From: Streptomyces sp. Ru62
GTDB taxonomy: Bacteria > Actinomycetota > Actinomycetes > Streptomycetales > Streptomycetaceae
Assembly (NCBI RefSeq): GCF_002920615.1
Contig: NZ_PQSU01000002.1
Location: forward strand, 248,001-312,000
Direction: 5' to 3'
DNA: 64,000 bases
A program made the translations under genes and the position numbers. Position 1 is the stretch's first letter, and every line of letters begins with the position of its first letter. This document shows, piece after piece, positions 1 to 9,222 of the stretch. The notes beneath the pieces were generated by a model. That model did not search any database. It was not told where the DNA came from and worked only from the letters and a program-made list of their open reading frames with translations.

Positions 1-302
1 ACACCAAGTTCGAGCTGGCCGCCTGCCAGGCCGAGGTGGACGCCGCCGAGGCCGTCGCCGACCGCGCCCTGGAGGCGCTGGACGCCGGTGAGCTCACCCC
101 CGCCGAGGCCGCCTCCGCGAAGCTCTTCTGCACCGAGGTCGCCCACCGCGTGATCGACCGCTGCCTCCAGCTCCACGGCGGCTACGGCTACATGAACGAG
201 TACCCGATCGCCCGCCTGTACGCGGACAACCGCGTCAACCGCATCTACGGCGGTACCAGCGAGATCATGAAGACGATCATCGCCAAGGACATGGGCCTGT
301 AA
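1..302 (+). CDS. Acyl-CoA dehydrogenase, C-terminal part
   Basis: This is the 3' end of a gene entering from the left; codons run from base 3 and 99 residues are visible. The tail has the family's C-terminal signature: LHGGYGYMNEYPIARLYAD followed by IYGGTSEIMK, which contributes to FAD and tetramer contacts. The protein is a flavoenzyme oxidising an acyl-CoA to the 2-enoyl-CoA. The residue before GTSE is Gly, where medium-chain enzymes carry the catalytic Glu. That resembles isovaleryl- or long-chain-type members, whose base lies further upstream, outside the window. Substrate cannot be judged from this fragment. A thioesterase follows on the same strand after 47 bp. Confidence 0.93.
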   Translation, partial: TKFELAACQAEVDAAEAVADRALEALDAGELTPAEAASAKLFCTEVAHRVIDRCLQLHGGYGYMNEYPIARLYADNRVNRIYGGTSEIMKTIIAKDMGL

Positions 303-349
303 GGCCCCGGACACCGACGCGCGATCACTGGCCGGTACAACTGCACACC

Positions 350-1222
350 ATGAGCCAGGCACTCCAGGATCTCCTCGATCTGCTCGACCTGGAGCAGATC
401 GAGGAGGACATCTTCCGCGGCCGGTCCCGCTCCGCCGTCGTCCCCCGCGTCTTCGGCGGGCAGGTCGCGGCACAGGCGCTGGTCGCCGCCGGGCGGACGG
501 TCCCCGTGGACCGGCCCGCCCACTCCCTGCACGCGTACTTCCTGCGCCCCGGCGACCCGGGCGCGCCGATCGTCTACACCGTGGACCGCATCCGTGACGG
601 CCGGTCCTTCACCACCCGCCGGGTGGTCGCCGTCCAGCACGGCAAGCCGATCTTCCACCTGTCGGCGTCCTTCCAGGTGTACGAGGACGGGCTGGAGCAC
701 CAGGCGCCCATGCCCGCCGCGCCCGACCCGGCGACCCTGCCGACCTCCCAGGAGCGGCTGCGCGGCTACGGCCACCTCGCCCCCGACGTCGTGGAACGGT
801 TCCTTGAGGCGCGCGAGGCGATCGACCTCAGATACGTGGACGAGCCGCCGTACGGGCGGTACGGCGAGCCGCGGGAGCCGCACTCCCAGGTGTGGTTCCG
901 CACCAACGGCAAGCTCGATGACGATCCCCTGCTGCACGTCGTCCTCGCCACCTACGTCTCCGACATGACCCTGCTCGACTCCGTGCTGCTCGCGCACGGG
1001 CGCGGCGGCTGGGCCGTCGGGGACGTCGTCGGCGCCTCTCTGGACCACGCGATGTGGTTCCACCGCCCCTTCCGGGCCGACGAATGGTTGCTGTACGACC
1101 AGGAGTCACCGTCCGCGCACGGCGGCCGGGGCCTCGGCCAGGCCCGCATCTACACCCAGGACGGGCGGCTCGCCATCTCGGTCATCCAGGAGGGCGTTGT
1201 CCGCGTGCCGAGACGGCTGTGA
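350..1222 (+). CDS. tesB: Acyl-CoA thioesterase II (TesB family)
   Basis: A 290-residue double-hotdog thioesterase that hydrolyses acyl-CoA to free acid and CoA. The N-terminal hotdog shows HSLHAYFLRPGD and RDGRSFTTRRV. The C-terminal hotdog shows LDHAMWFHRPF and a final SVIQEGVVR. By family comparison the Asp of LDHA, a Ser/Thr near SPSA and the Gln of IQEG would form the catalytic Asp-Thr/Ser-Gln set. Length matches the family. No clear Shine-Dalgarno sequence precedes the ATG; a TACAAC element lies 8 bases upstream, so a leaderless transcript is possible. Position behind an acyl-CoA dehydrogenase suggests a role in acyl-CoA turnover. Confidence 0.93.
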   Translation: MSQALQDLLDLLDLEQIEEDIFRGRSRSAVVPRVFGGQVAAQALVAAGRTVPVDRPAHSLHAYFLRPGDPGAPIVYTVDRIRDGRSFTTRRVVAVQHGKPIFHLSASFQVYEDGLEHQAPMPAAPDPATLPTSQERLRGYGHLAPDVVERFLEAREAIDLRYVDEPPYGRYGEPREPHSQVWFRTNGKLDDDPLLHVVLATYVSDMTLLDSVLLAHGRGGWAVGDVVGASLDHAMWFHRPFRADEWLLYDQESPSAHGGRGLGQARIYTQDGRLAISVIQEGVVRVPRRL

Positions 1223-1464
1223 CAGGGGCGCTCTCCGAGATGACGCGTGACCTATGTGGGATTAGGCTCTCTGAGTGAAGGCCGCAGTGAACGGCATGCC
1301 CGGCAGACCCGGTGTGTGAGGTGCCCGGCACCGTTCGGTTCCAACTGGCTGCGGCGACATTTGAAGACCGCGCCGCATTCTTCCCCTTTCGCAGCGGCGA
1401 CGGCCATCCACCTCGCGCCTCCCCCAGGGAGCCGTGAGAGACGATGGAGATGGAAGGTATTCCC

Positions 1465-1833
1465 ATGCGATCACAGCGCGCGAGGCGTCTTGTCGCGATT
1501 TCCGCCAGCGGTCTGCTGCTGGCCGGCGGAGCCGCGATCGGCACCGCCGGAACCGCCTCTGCCTCGACCCACACCGACCACAGTTCCTACAGCTGGAACT
1601 GGGGCGACGATGACGACGACAACGGCTACGGCGGCGACCACGGCGGCTACGGCGGTGACCACGGCGGCTACGGCGGCGACCACGGCGGTGGCGGAGGCCA
1701 CGGCGGCGGTGGCGGCCACGGCGGCGGTGGCGGCGGCCACGGCGGCGGCGGTGGCGGCCACGGCGGCGGCGGTGGCGGTCACGGCGGCGGTGGCGGTGGC
1801 CACGGCGGCGGTGGCGGTGGCGGCGGTCACTGA
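1465..1833 (+). CDS. Secreted Gly/His-rich repeat protein
   Basis: A 122-residue protein with a Sec signal peptide (RSQRARR, a hydrophobic core, likely cut after ASA near residue 34). The mature part starts with a Tyr/Trp segment and an acidic run (DDDDD), then becomes almost pure Gly and His: three GGYGGDH units followed by GGGGGH-type units to the end. I chose the ATG at 1465 because GGAAGG lies about 8 bases upstream; a frame start at 1444 would only lengthen the leader. No enzyme domain is visible. The regular His spacing would suit binding of metal ions such as Ni, Cu or Zn, but that is inference. A strong hairpin follows the stop. Confidence 0.72.
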   Translation: MRSQRARRLVAISASGLLLAGGAAIGTAGTASASTHTDHSSYSWNWGDDDDDNGYGGDHGGYGGDHGGYGGDHGGGGGHGGGGGHGGGGGGHGGGGGGHGGGGGGHGGGGGGHGGGGGGGGH

Positions 1834-1853
1834 GCCGACCAGGAACTGACGAC

Positions 1854-1880
1854 GTGCGGCCCCGGCCTACGGGGCCGCAC
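1854..1880 (+). terminator. Hairpin terminator after the Gly/His-rich gene
   Basis: GTGCGGCCCC and GGGGCCGCAC form a perfect 10-bp stem with a 7-base loop, 21 bases after the stop codon. There is no T-run, as is usual for Streptomyces hairpin terminators. It may also serve the convergent gene on the other strand, whose stop is at 1922. Confidence 0.7.
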
Positions 1881-1921
1881 CTCGTCGTTGACAGAACATC
1901 AGTGACAGGCGTGACGCGACG

Positions 1922-2719
1922 TCAGACCAGGCCCGCCGCGGCGAGCAGGTACGCCGTCATCGGGTCGTAGTGACGCGGGCTCACCACATGGTCGTCGAGC
2001 GGGACGACGACCTGCACGGTGCCCTCGGCCTCGGCGAGGAACAGCGCCGGGTCGTTGCAGTCGGCGTACCCCACGGAGTCGACGCCGTGCTGTCCCGCGT
2101 ACCCGGCCCAGCCGTGGTCGGCGACCACCAGGTCCGGCAGCGGGCGCCCCTCCCGCCCAAGTCCCGTCAGGATGGCCCGCATCGGTTCACCGGAGTGGGT
2201 GTGCCACAGGGTCGCCCCGTGCTCCAGCACGGCCACGTCCGCGAACTGCATCACGTAGCCCTCGTCCGTCCGCAGCCCGTCCGGGATGACGACGATCTCG
2301 CAGCCGGCGGCGCGAAGCGCGGCGGCCGTGGCCCGGTGGACGTCCAGCAGACCGCCCGGGTGCCCGGTCGCGAACAGCACCCGCTGCCGGTCCTCGGCCG
2401 CCTTGCGCAGCCGTGCCGCCATGCGGTCGAGGGCGTCCACCGTCAACTCGGGGTCGATGGTGTCCTGCCCGTACCGGTACTCCGGGTCGTCGTTGACGCC
2501 CACCCGCTCGGCCATGACCGCGAGCACGTCCTGCTCGTCCGTCCAGCGGTCGCCGAGTTCCAGGCCGAGCCAGTAGTTGCGGACACCGTTGGCGAGCTGA
2601 CGGTAGTGGGAGAGGTTGTTCTCGCGGGGCGTGGCGACGTCCCCCGCGATACGCGTGCGCACCAGGTGGTCGACGAGCTGGGCGCGGCTGGGGGTCCCGG
2701 ATATCGGCATGCCTCCCAT
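1922..2719 (-). CDS. Conserved actinobacterial protein, phosphatase-like
   Basis: A soluble protein of about 265 residues. Recognisable segments are LFATGHPGGLLDVHRA, VIPDGLRTDEGYVMQF, HTHSGEPMRAIL and PDLVVADHGWAGYAG, rich in His, Asp and Gly. I recall relatives being annotated as phosphatases, but I cannot assign a catalytic mechanism from the motifs. The start is uncertain: ATG at 2719 and ATG at 2710 are both possible and neither has a well-placed ribosome site; the longer frame to 2776 looks like read-through. It lies just downstream of, and on the same strand as, the PucR regulator, with 69 bp between them, so co-transcription is possible. Confidence 0.75.
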   Translation of the reverse strand: MGGMPISGTPSRAQLVDHLVRTRIAGDVATPRENNLSHYRQLANGVRNYWLGLELGDRWTDEQDVLAVMAERVGVNDDPEYRYGQDTIDPELTVDALDRMAARLRKAAEDRQRVLFATGHPGGLLDVHRATAAALRAAGCEIVVIPDGLRTDEGYVMQFADVAVLEHGATLWHTHSGEPMRAILTGLGREGRPLPDLVVADHGWAGYAGQHGVDSVGYADCNDPALFLAEAEGTVQVVVPLDDHVVSPRHYDPMTAYLLAAAGLV

Positions 2720-2788
2720 TGTGGGGCAGTGCGCGGCGCGCGTCCTCGGCATACCGAACGCTGGGACGGCGGTCACGCACGGTCGCCG

Positions 2789-4423
2789 TCAGTCACGGCG
2801 CAGCGCGAACCACAACTCCATGCGCACGTCCGGGTCGTCCAGGTCGGCGGCCAACAGGGCGGCGCAGCGGGCGATCCGCTGCCGCACGGTGTTGCGGTGC
2901 ACGTCCAGCGCCACCGCCGTACGGTCCCAACTGCCGTGCAGGGACAGCCAGGTGCGCAGGGTGTCGGCGAGCGCGGGCTGTCCCGCGAGGGGGGCGAGCA
3001 GCGTACGGGCGTGGGTCTCGGCGTCGGCCGGCGGCACCAGGTCCGCGAGCGCCGGCCGGGCCGCGTGCCGGACCAGCGGGGTGCGGGTGGCACGGGCCCG
3101 GGCGAGGGCTCGGGCGGCCTGGGTGTCGGCGGCCGGCCACTCCGGGGGCCCGGCCGCGGCACTCACCCCGAGCGTCCAGCCGGGCTGCGGCTCCGGTTCC
3201 CGGTCCGCCGGCACCAGTACCCGTACGACGTCGCGGGCGAGGTCGACCAGGGGCGAACCCAGGGCGGCGCCCAGCGCGGAGGCGGCGACCGCGTCCGGGG
3301 CCTGGGCCTCCGGCCGCGCGTGCACCACGAGCCACTGCCCGGTGCCGAGCAGTGGCGCCACCTCCTCGGGCGGGGCGCCGAGCAGCAGCCGGACGAGCGC
3401 GGAGGACCGGGCCGCCCCGGCCCCGCTCTGGTGCTCACCGGTCAGCAGGGCCAGCAGGACGGCGGCGACGGAGGCGATGGTGTGATCACCGGGGTCCCGC
3501 CGGGGCGCGGCCACCCCGAGCACGAACCCTTCCCCGGCCCCGAGGGCGTAGACGGCGAGGTGGGTGGCGCCGTGGGTGTCGGTGGCGGAGGTGGGGTGCG
3601 GACGGGCGGCCGGTGCGCTCGGCGTGCTCGGCGTGCTCGGTGCGGAAGGGGTCGGGTGCGGCCGGCCGCGGGGAGCGGTCGGCGGGGGAGGGGCCGGCTG
3701 CGGTCGGCCGGGGTGAGAGGCCGTCGCGGCGTGCGGTCGGGCGGGGGCGGCGGTCGGCGGAGCAGCGGCCGGGTGCCTGACCACCCCCGCCAGCTCCGCC
3801 AGTGCCGTCCGGGCACCCTCCGGTGTCTCCCGGCCCGCCCCCGCGATCTCCGTGCCGTCGGGGCCGTAGAGCACCGCCCGGCCGCCCAGCCGCTGGGCGA
3901 GCTGGCGCAGCACCGAGGGAACCGGATCGGGCCGGGAGGCGGCGGCCGCCAGACTCTGCTGCGCCTCGGTGACCCGGCGCAGCTCGGCCAGCCGGGCCTG
4001 TGCCATCAGCTGCCAGACCGCCCGGGCCACCCCGGAGAACGTGGTCTGCGGCGGGACCTCCAGCAGCGGCAGCCCGTACCGGTCGCAGGCGGCGACCAGG
4101 GCGCGCGGGACCGTGTCGTGCACGGGGGCCACCCCGAAGCCGAGGGCCGCGCCGCCCGCCGCCACGATCCGGGAGACGTAGTCGTCGAAGTAGGTGCCCG
4201 AGCCCGCCGCCTCGGGGATGTGCACCCCGGCGGTGAGCAGCAGCTCGCCGCCCAGGAGGTAGGGGTAGGGGTCGGCCATCTCCGAGGTGTGCGCCCAGTG
4301 GATCACGATCCCCGGGTCCGTCGGCCCGGCGATCTGCCGCAGGGCCAGGTCGTCGCGGGCCAGCAGCGCCTGGAGCGTGACCGGTGGGGTCGGTGGGACC
4401 GCTGGGGCGGTCGTCTCCGGCAT
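2789..4423 (-). CDS. PucR-family transcriptional regulator
   Basis: A 544-residue regulator. Residues about 8-150 match the PucR N-terminal domain (LQALLARDDLALRQIAG, then YPYLLGGELLLTAGV). A long Pro/Ala/His-rich linker follows near residues 240-300. The C-terminal 60 residues carry the helix-turn-helix LHGSWDRTAVALDVHRNTVR typical of the family. The ATG at 4423 has GGAGGG upstream; the open frame continues far beyond it but the extension is non-coding in character. It is divergent from the symporter/ureohydrolase/ThDP operon. PucR proteins usually control purine, polyamine or amine catabolism, so it probably regulates that operon. The expanded low-complexity linker is unusual for the family. 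Confidence 0.9.
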   Translation of the reverse strand: MPETTAPAVPPTPPVTLQALLARDDLALRQIAGPTDPGIVIHWAHTSEMADPYPYLLGGELLLTAGVHIPEAAGSGTYFDDYVSRIVAAGGAALGFGVAPVHDTVPRALVAACDRYGLPLLEVPPQTTFSGVARAVWQLMAQARLAELRRVTEAQQSLAAAASRPDPVPSVLRQLAQRLGGRAVLYGPDGTEIAGAGRETPEGARTALAELAGVVRHPAAAPPTAAPARPHAATASHPGRPQPAPPPPTAPRGRPHPTPSAPSTPSTPSAPAARPHPTSATDTHGATHLAVYALGAGEGFVLGVAAPRRDPGDHTIASVAAVLLALLTGEHQSGAGAARSSALVRLLLGAPPEEVAPLLGTGQWLVVHARPEAQAPDAVAASALGAALGSPLVDLARDVVRVLVPADREPEPQPGWTLGVSAAAGPPEWPAADTQAARALARARATRTPLVRHAARPALADLVPPADAETHARTLLAPLAGQPALADTLRTWLSLHGSWDRTAVALDVHRNTVRQRIARCAALLAADLDDPDVRMELWFALRRD

Positions 4424-4450
4424 GGTGTGCGTTCCCTCCATCCCGCCCCG

Positions 4451-4464
4451 TTCATATGGATGAA
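4451..4464. promoter_or_regulatory. Candidate PucR operator
   Basis: TTCAT-ATGG-ATGAA is a perfect inverted repeat with a 4-base spacer. It sits 28 bases upstream of the regulator's ATG in the 189-bp divergent region, in a locally AT-rich patch. A role as autoregulatory or operon operator is inference from position. Confidence 0.4.
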
Positions 4465-4612
4465 ACGTACACTTCGCAGTCGCTTTCCGGCCACCTAGCC
4501 TCAAGGGGCACGGCAGCCGCGGGTACGGGCGGATGTCCCCGCGAGCCGCTGCCGACACATCCCCGAAGCACCTGCACGACACGCCACCGGACAGTGCGCG
4601 AAGGAGGGCCCC

Positions 4613-6073
4613 ATGGCCGTCGACTACACAGTGATCGTCGTCTATCTCGCCGGCATGCTCGCCATGGGCTGGTGGGGCATGCGCCGCGCCAGGTCCAAGA
4701 GCGAGTTCCTGGTGGCCGGCCGCCGACTCGGGCCCGCCATGTACTCCGGCACCATGGCGGCGATCGTCCTCGGCGGTGCCTCCACCATCGGCGGCGTGGG
4801 CCTCGGTTACCAGTACGGCCTCTCCGGCGCCTGGATGGTCTTCACCATCGGTCTCGGTCTGCTCGCCCTCTCCGTCTTCTTCTCGGCCCGGATCGCCCGC
4901 CTGAAGGTGTACACGGTCTCCGAGATGCTCGACCTGCGCTACGGCGGCCGGGCCGGCGTGATCTCCGGCGTGGTCATGTGGGCGTACACCCTCATGCTCG
5001 CGGTGACCTCCACCATCGCCTACGCCACGATCTTCGACGTGCTCTTCGACATGAACCGCACGGTCGCGATCATCCTCGGCGGCTCGATCGTCGTCGCCTA
5101 CTCGACCCTCGGCGGCATGTGGTCCATCACCCTGACCGACATGGTCCAGTTCGTCGTCAAGACCATCGGCGTGCTGCTCCTCCTCCTGCCGATCGCGGTC
5201 GTCAAGGCGGGCGGCTTCTCCGAGATGAAGGCCAAGCTGCCGACCGGGTACTTCGACCCGCTCGGCATCGGCGGCGAGACGATCTTCACCTACGTGCTCA
5301 TCTACACGTTCGGCATGCTGATCGGCCAGGACATCTGGCAGCGCGTGTTCACCGCCCGCAGCGACAAGACCGCCAAGTGGGGCGGCACGGTGGCCGGAAC
5401 CTACTGTCTGGCCTACGCCCTGGCCGGCGCGGTGATCGGCACGGCCGCCAAGGTGCTCTACCCCAAGCTGGGCAGCCCCGACGACGCCTTCGCCACCATC
5501 GTCAAGGACGAACTCCCCGTCGGCGTGCGCGGACTGGTCCTGGCCGCCGCCCTCGCCGCCGTGATGTCGACGTCCTCCGGCGCCCTGATCGCCTGCGCCA
5601 CGGTCGCCAACAACGACATCTGGTCCCGTCTGCGCGGGGCCGTGCGACGGGACGGCGAGGACCACGACGAGGTCAGGGGCAACCGCGCGTTCATCCTGGT
5701 CATGGGCCTCGCCGTGATCGGCACGGCGATCGCTCTGAACAACGTGGTCGAGGCGCTCACCGTGGCGTACAACCTCCTCGTCGGCGGGCTGCTCGTGCCC
5801 ATCCTGGGCGGCCTGCTGTGGAAGCGCGGCACGGTCCAGGGCGCGCTGGCCTCGGTGATCGTCGGCGGCCTCGCGGTCATCGGTCTGATGGCCGGCTACG
5901 GCATCCTCGCCAACGAGCCCGTCTACTACGGTTTGCTGGCCTCCCTCGCGGCCTACGTCGCCGTCTCCCTGGCCACGAGGCCCACCGACGAGACGGTCCT
6001 CGCCACCTGGCGCGAGCGCCTCGCCGGACGCTCCTCCGAACTCCCGTCCGAACCGGTCCCGGCTCACCAGTAG
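4613..6073 (+). CDS. Sodium:solute symporter (SSS family)
   Basis: A 486-residue polytopic membrane protein with about 13 hydrophobic segments. It matches the SSS fold (VVYLAGMLAMGWWG at the N-terminus, TLGGMWSITLTDMVQF in the middle, and AAALAAVMSTSSGALIACAT, the region that binds Na+ in family members). It imports a small organic solute with sodium. The ATG at 4613 has GGAGGG 5 bases upstream. The next gene starts 57 bp downstream and encodes an agmatinase-type ureohydrolase, so the cargo is plausibly a guanidino compound or polyamine; this is inference from operon context, since the sequence alone does not give specificity. Confidence 0.92.
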   Translation: MAVDYTVIVVYLAGMLAMGWWGMRRARSKSEFLVAGRRLGPAMYSGTMAAIVLGGASTIGGVGLGYQYGLSGAWMVFTIGLGLLALSVFFSARIARLKVYTVSEMLDLRYGGRAGVISGVVMWAYTLMLAVTSTIAYATIFDVLFDMNRTVAIILGGSIVVAYSTLGGMWSITLTDMVQFVVKTIGVLLLLLPIAVVKAGGFSEMKAKLPTGYFDPLGIGGETIFTYVLIYTFGMLIGQDIWQRVFTARSDKTAKWGGTVAGTYCLAYALAGAVIGTAAKVLYPKLGSPDDAFATIVKDELPVGVRGLVLAAALAAVMSTSSGALIACATVANNDIWSRLRGAVRRDGEDHDEVRGNRAFILVMGLAVIGTAIALNNVVEALTVAYNLLVGGLLVPILGGLLWKRGTVQGALASVIVGGLAVIGLMAGYGILANEPVYYGLLASLAAYVAVSLATRPTDETVLATWRERLAGRSSELPSEPVPAHQ

Positions 6074-6129
6074 AGTCATAGGGAAAGCAGTACAAGCGCG
6101 ATGAAGCGCTGGAAAGAAGGCATTTCACC

Positions 6130-7110
6130 ATGAGCAGCAACGAGACGCCCCGCGGCCCCGTCGACTCCTCCCGCATCCCGCGGTACGCCGGCCCCGCGAC
6201 CTTCGCCCGGCTGCCCCGCCTGGACGAGGTCGGCACCGCCGACGTCGCCGTCGTGGGCGTGCCGTTCGACTCCGGCGTCTCGTACCGGCCGGGCGCCCGC
6301 TTCGGCGGCAACGCCATCCGCGAAGCGTCCCGGCTGCTGCGCCCGTACAACCCGGCGCAGGACGCCTCCCCGTTCGCCCTCGCCCAGGTCGCGGACGGCG
6401 GCGACATCGCCGTGAACCCGTTCAACATCAACGAGGCCGTCGAGACCATCGAGGCCGCCGCCGACGACCTGCTCGGCACCGGCGCCCGTCTGATGACCCT
6501 CGGCGGCGACCACACCATCGCCCTGCCGCTGCTGCGCTCGGTGGCGAAGAAGCACGGCCCGGTCGCCCTGCTCCACTTCGACGCCCACCTGGACACCTGG
6601 GACACCTACTTCGGCGCCGAGTACACGCACGGCACCCCGTTCCGCCGCGCGGTCGAGGAGGGCATCCTCGACACCTCCGCCCTGTCCCACGTCGGCACCC
6701 GCGGCCCGCTGTACGGCAAGCAGGACCTCACGGACGACGAGAAGATGGGCTTCGGCATCGTCACCTCCGCCGACATCTACCGCCGGGGTGCCGACGAGGT
6801 GGCCGACCAGCTCCGCCAGCGCATCGGCGACCGCCCGCTGTACATCTCCATCGACATCGACTGCCTCGACCCGGCCCACGCGCCCGGCACCGGCACCCCG
6901 GAGGCGGGCGGCATGACCTCCCGCGAGCTGCTGGAGATCCTGCGCGGCCTGGCCGGCTGCAACCTGGTCTCGGCGGACGTCGTCGAGGTCGCCCCGGCCT
7001 ACGACCACGCCGAGATCACCTCGGTCGCCGCCTCCCACACGGCGTACGAACTGACCACCATCATGAGCCGCCAGATCGCGGCGGCCCGGAAGGACGCGGA
7101 AGCGAAGTGA
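6130..7110 (+). CDS. speB: Agmatinase/guanidinobutyrase-type ureohydrolase
   Basis: A 326-residue arginase-superfamily enzyme that hydrolyses a guanidino group to urea and an amine using two Mn ions. All metal motifs are present: GGDHT (residues about 123-127), DAHLDTWD (about 148-155), and [19 protein letters not shown] (about 240-258). The N-terminal [17 protein letters not shown] substrate loop is that of agmatinase/guanidinobutyrase rather than arginase. AAGGCA precedes the ATG. The stop overlaps the next gene's GTG, so the two are translationally coupled. The substrate could be agmatine, 4-guanidinobutyrate or another guanidino acid; the ThDP-enzyme neighbour favours guanidinobutyrate. 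The symbol is the conventional one for this family. Confidence 0.92.
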   Translation: MSSNETPRGPVDSSRIPRYAGPATFARLPRLDEVGTADVAVVGVPFDSGVSYRPGARFGGNAIREASRLLRPYNPAQDASPFALAQVADGGDIAVNPFNINEAVETIEAAADDLLGTGARLMTLGGDHTIALPLLRSVAKKHGPVALLHFDAHLDTWDTYFGAEYTHGTPFRRAVEEGILDTSALSHVGTRGPLYGKQDLTDDEKMGFGIVTSADIYRRGADEVADQLRQRIGDRPLYISIDIDCLDPAHAPGTGTPEAGGMTSRELLEILRGLAGCNLVSADVVEVAPAYDHAEITSVAASHTAYELTTIMSRQIAAARKDAEAK

Positions 7111-8804
7111 CCCACGACCACGACCTGGTACTCCGCCCGACGCCGGCGCAGATCACCGCCGCCCTGAACCCTCCCCCGGGGCGCAACGGCGGAGACCTGG
7201 TCGTGGAGACGCTGGCCGGGCTGGGCGCGACGACCGTCTTCGGCCTCCCAGGCCAGCACGCCCTCGGCATGTTCGACGCGCTCCGCCGCTCCTCCCTGCG
7301 CTATGTGGGCCTGCGGGTCGAGAACAACGCGGGCTTCGCGGCGGACGCGTACGGCAGGATCACGGGCGAGGCGGCACCGCTGCTGCTCTCGACGGGTCCG
7401 GGCGCGCTGACGTCACTGGCCGCGCTCCAGGAGGCTGCGGCGGCCAGCGCGCCGGTGCTGGCTATCAGCAGCCAGGTCCCGACGGCGGGCCTGGGCGGCG
7501 GCCGGCACGGCTACCTCCATGAACTCCCGGACCAGGCGGCCTCGTTCCGGGGCGTGGTGAAGTCGGTCCACACGGTCCGCACCCCCTCCCAGATCCCCTC
7601 CGCCCTCGCCGCGGCCTGGAAGTCGGCCCTGACGGCCCCGCACGGCCCGGTGTGGGTGGAGATCCCGCAGGACGTCCTGCTGGCCGAGACCTCGCTGCCC
7701 GTGGTGACCGCGATGGACGCGACCCCGGACGACCTGGTCCCGCGCCCCGAACTGACGGCGGTGGCGGCCGACCTGCTCTCCCGCGCCGCCCGCCCGGCGA
7801 TCATCGCGGGCGGCGGGGTCGTCCGCGCGGACGCGTCGGGCAAGCTGCGCCGGCTGGCCGAGAAGCTCCAGGCGCCGGTCGTGACGACCTTCGGCGGCAA
7901 GGGCGCGTTCCCCTGGCACCACCCCCTGTCGTTGCAGTCCTGGCTGGAGGACCGGCACACGACGGACTTCCTGGAGGACGCGGACGTCCTGCTGGTGGTC
8001 GGCTCGGGCCTCGGTGAACTGTCCTCCAACTACCACACGTTCAGGCCCCGGGGCCGAGTGATCCAGATCGAGGCGGACCTCGGCAAACTGGAGTCCAACC
8101 ACCCGGCCCTCGGCATCCACGCGGACGCCCGCCTCGCCCTCCAGGCGCTGCTGGAGACGGTGGAGGAGCGCGCGGACGCCTCGGCGCCCGAGCGGGTACG
8201 GGACCTCCTGGCCCGCGTCGCCGAGCGCATCGCGTCCCAGGACCTGACCCTGGAGCAGAACGTGCTGGCATCGGTGCGCCGCGCCCTGCCCGCCGGCTCC
8301 CCGTCCTTCTGGGACATGACGATCCTGGCCTACTGGGCCTGGTCCGCGTTCGACGCGCAGGGCCCGAACACCATGCACTCGGCCCAGGGCGCGGGCGGCC
8401 TCGGCTACGGCTTCCCGGCGGCCCTGGGCGCGGCGGCGGCGGACCCGACGCGCCCGGTCCTGGCGGTGTCGGGCGACGGCGGCGCCCTGTACTCGATCGC
8501 GGAGCTGGCTACGGCGAGGCAGTACGACCTGAACGTCACCTGGCTGATCGTCGACGACGGCGGCTACGGCATCCTCCGCGAGTACATGACGGACGCCTTC
8601 GGCCAGGCGACGGCGACGGAACTCACCCGCCCCGACTACGTCGCCCTCGCCGAGTCCTTCGGCGTGCCGGGGGTGCGCACGACCCCGGAAACCCTGGAGG
8701 AGGACCTGGCGAAGGCGCTCGGCACCCCGGGCCCGTCGGTGGTCGTACTCCCGGCGCTCCTGCGGATGTTCGCGCCGACGCACCTGGGTCAGCCGGCCGG
8801 CTAG
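7107..8804 (+). CDS. Thiamine-diphosphate-dependent decarboxylase/synthase
   Basis: A 565-residue enzyme of the acetolactate synthase/pyruvate decarboxylase superfamily. The N-terminal PYR domain has [17 protein letters not shown] and the conserved Glu in [19 protein letters not shown] central domain follows, then a C-terminal PP domain with [11 protein letters not shown] and the ThDP/Mg motif [13 protein letters not shown] to [11 protein letters not shown]. It uses a GTG start overlapping the ureohydrolase stop by 4 bp, a clear operon sign. In Pseudomonas, AruI (a ThDP 2-ketoarginine decarboxylase) works upstream of a guanidinobutyrase; the pairing here suggests the same chemistry, but other ThDP reactions cannot be excluded. 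Confidence 0.9.
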   Translation: MTHDHDLVLRPTPAQITAALNPPPGRNGGDLVVETLAGLGATTVFGLPGQHALGMFDALRRSSLRYVGLRVENNAGFAADAYGRITGEAAPLLLSTGPGALTSLAALQEAAAASAPVLAISSQVPTAGLGGGRHGYLHELPDQAASFRGVVKSVHTVRTPSQIPSALAAAWKSALTAPHGPVWVEIPQDVLLAETSLPVVTAMDATPDDLVPRPELTAVAADLLSRAARPAIIAGGGVVRADASGKLRRLAEKLQAPVVTTFGGKGAFPWHHPLSLQSWLEDRHTTDFLEDADVLLVVGSGLGELSSNYHTFRPRGRVIQIEADLGKLESNHPALGIHADARLALQALLETVEERADASAPERVRDLLARVAERIASQDLTLEQNVLASVRRALPAGSPSFWDMTILAYWAWSAFDAQGPNTMHSAQGAGGLGYGFPAALGAAAADPTRPVLAVSGDGGALYSIAELATARQYDLNVTWLIVDDGGYGILREYMTDAFGQATATELTRPDYVALAESFGVPGVRTTPETLEEDLAKALGTPGPSVVVLPALLRMFAPTHLGQPAG

Positions 8805-9222
8805 TCGGGCAACTGCGCAGGCCACGAAGTGACTTGAGTGGTCGGAAGGTGCCGAGCCGGCCAGGGGCGGCCAGTATGCTCTGTGCCGCTGGTGCTTCGA
8901 TCGTGGCACCGCGGAACGCGAGCCGGAACCGCTTCCCCGGTGGGCGCGGGTCACGGTCGGGGTTCGGCCCGAGGGGGACGGCTTCGCCGGATGGCGAGGT
9001 GAGTCCGACCGGCTGCAGATCGGCCGGACCCACCCGGCGCATGCACTGCGGTCCGGCTCCGGTGCCCGCCGGGGCCGGACCTCGCCGCGCTGACGGCGCC
9101 GACGAGTTCGCGCCCGTATCCCTGCGGCACGGCGCCGGTACAGTGCACGTCACCAGCCACTGCAGGCCGAGCGCTGTACGGTTTTCGGCATCAGGCGAAC
9201 AGCCAGGCGGTACCGCCTCCCC
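8805..9222. other. Intergenic stretch without a convincing gene
   Basis: About 420 bp between the ThDP enzyme and a convergent secreted protein. Open frames here lack codon bias and ribosome sites. Imperfect inverted repeats are present, for example GTCCGACCG at 9002 pairing with CGGCCGGAC about 8 bases later, and GGTGC with GCACC near 8891-8910. These may end transcription from either side. Confidence 0.5.

Noticed and set aside
1970-4498. 842-codon plus-strand open frame
   Set aside because: Antisense to the phosphatase-like and PucR genes; Gly/Arg/His/Val-rich composition typical of reverse frames in high-GC DNA.
4424-6079. N-terminal extension of the PucR frame to 1096 codons
   Set aside because: Runs antisense through the symporter gene; the PucR domain starts right after the ATG at 4423.
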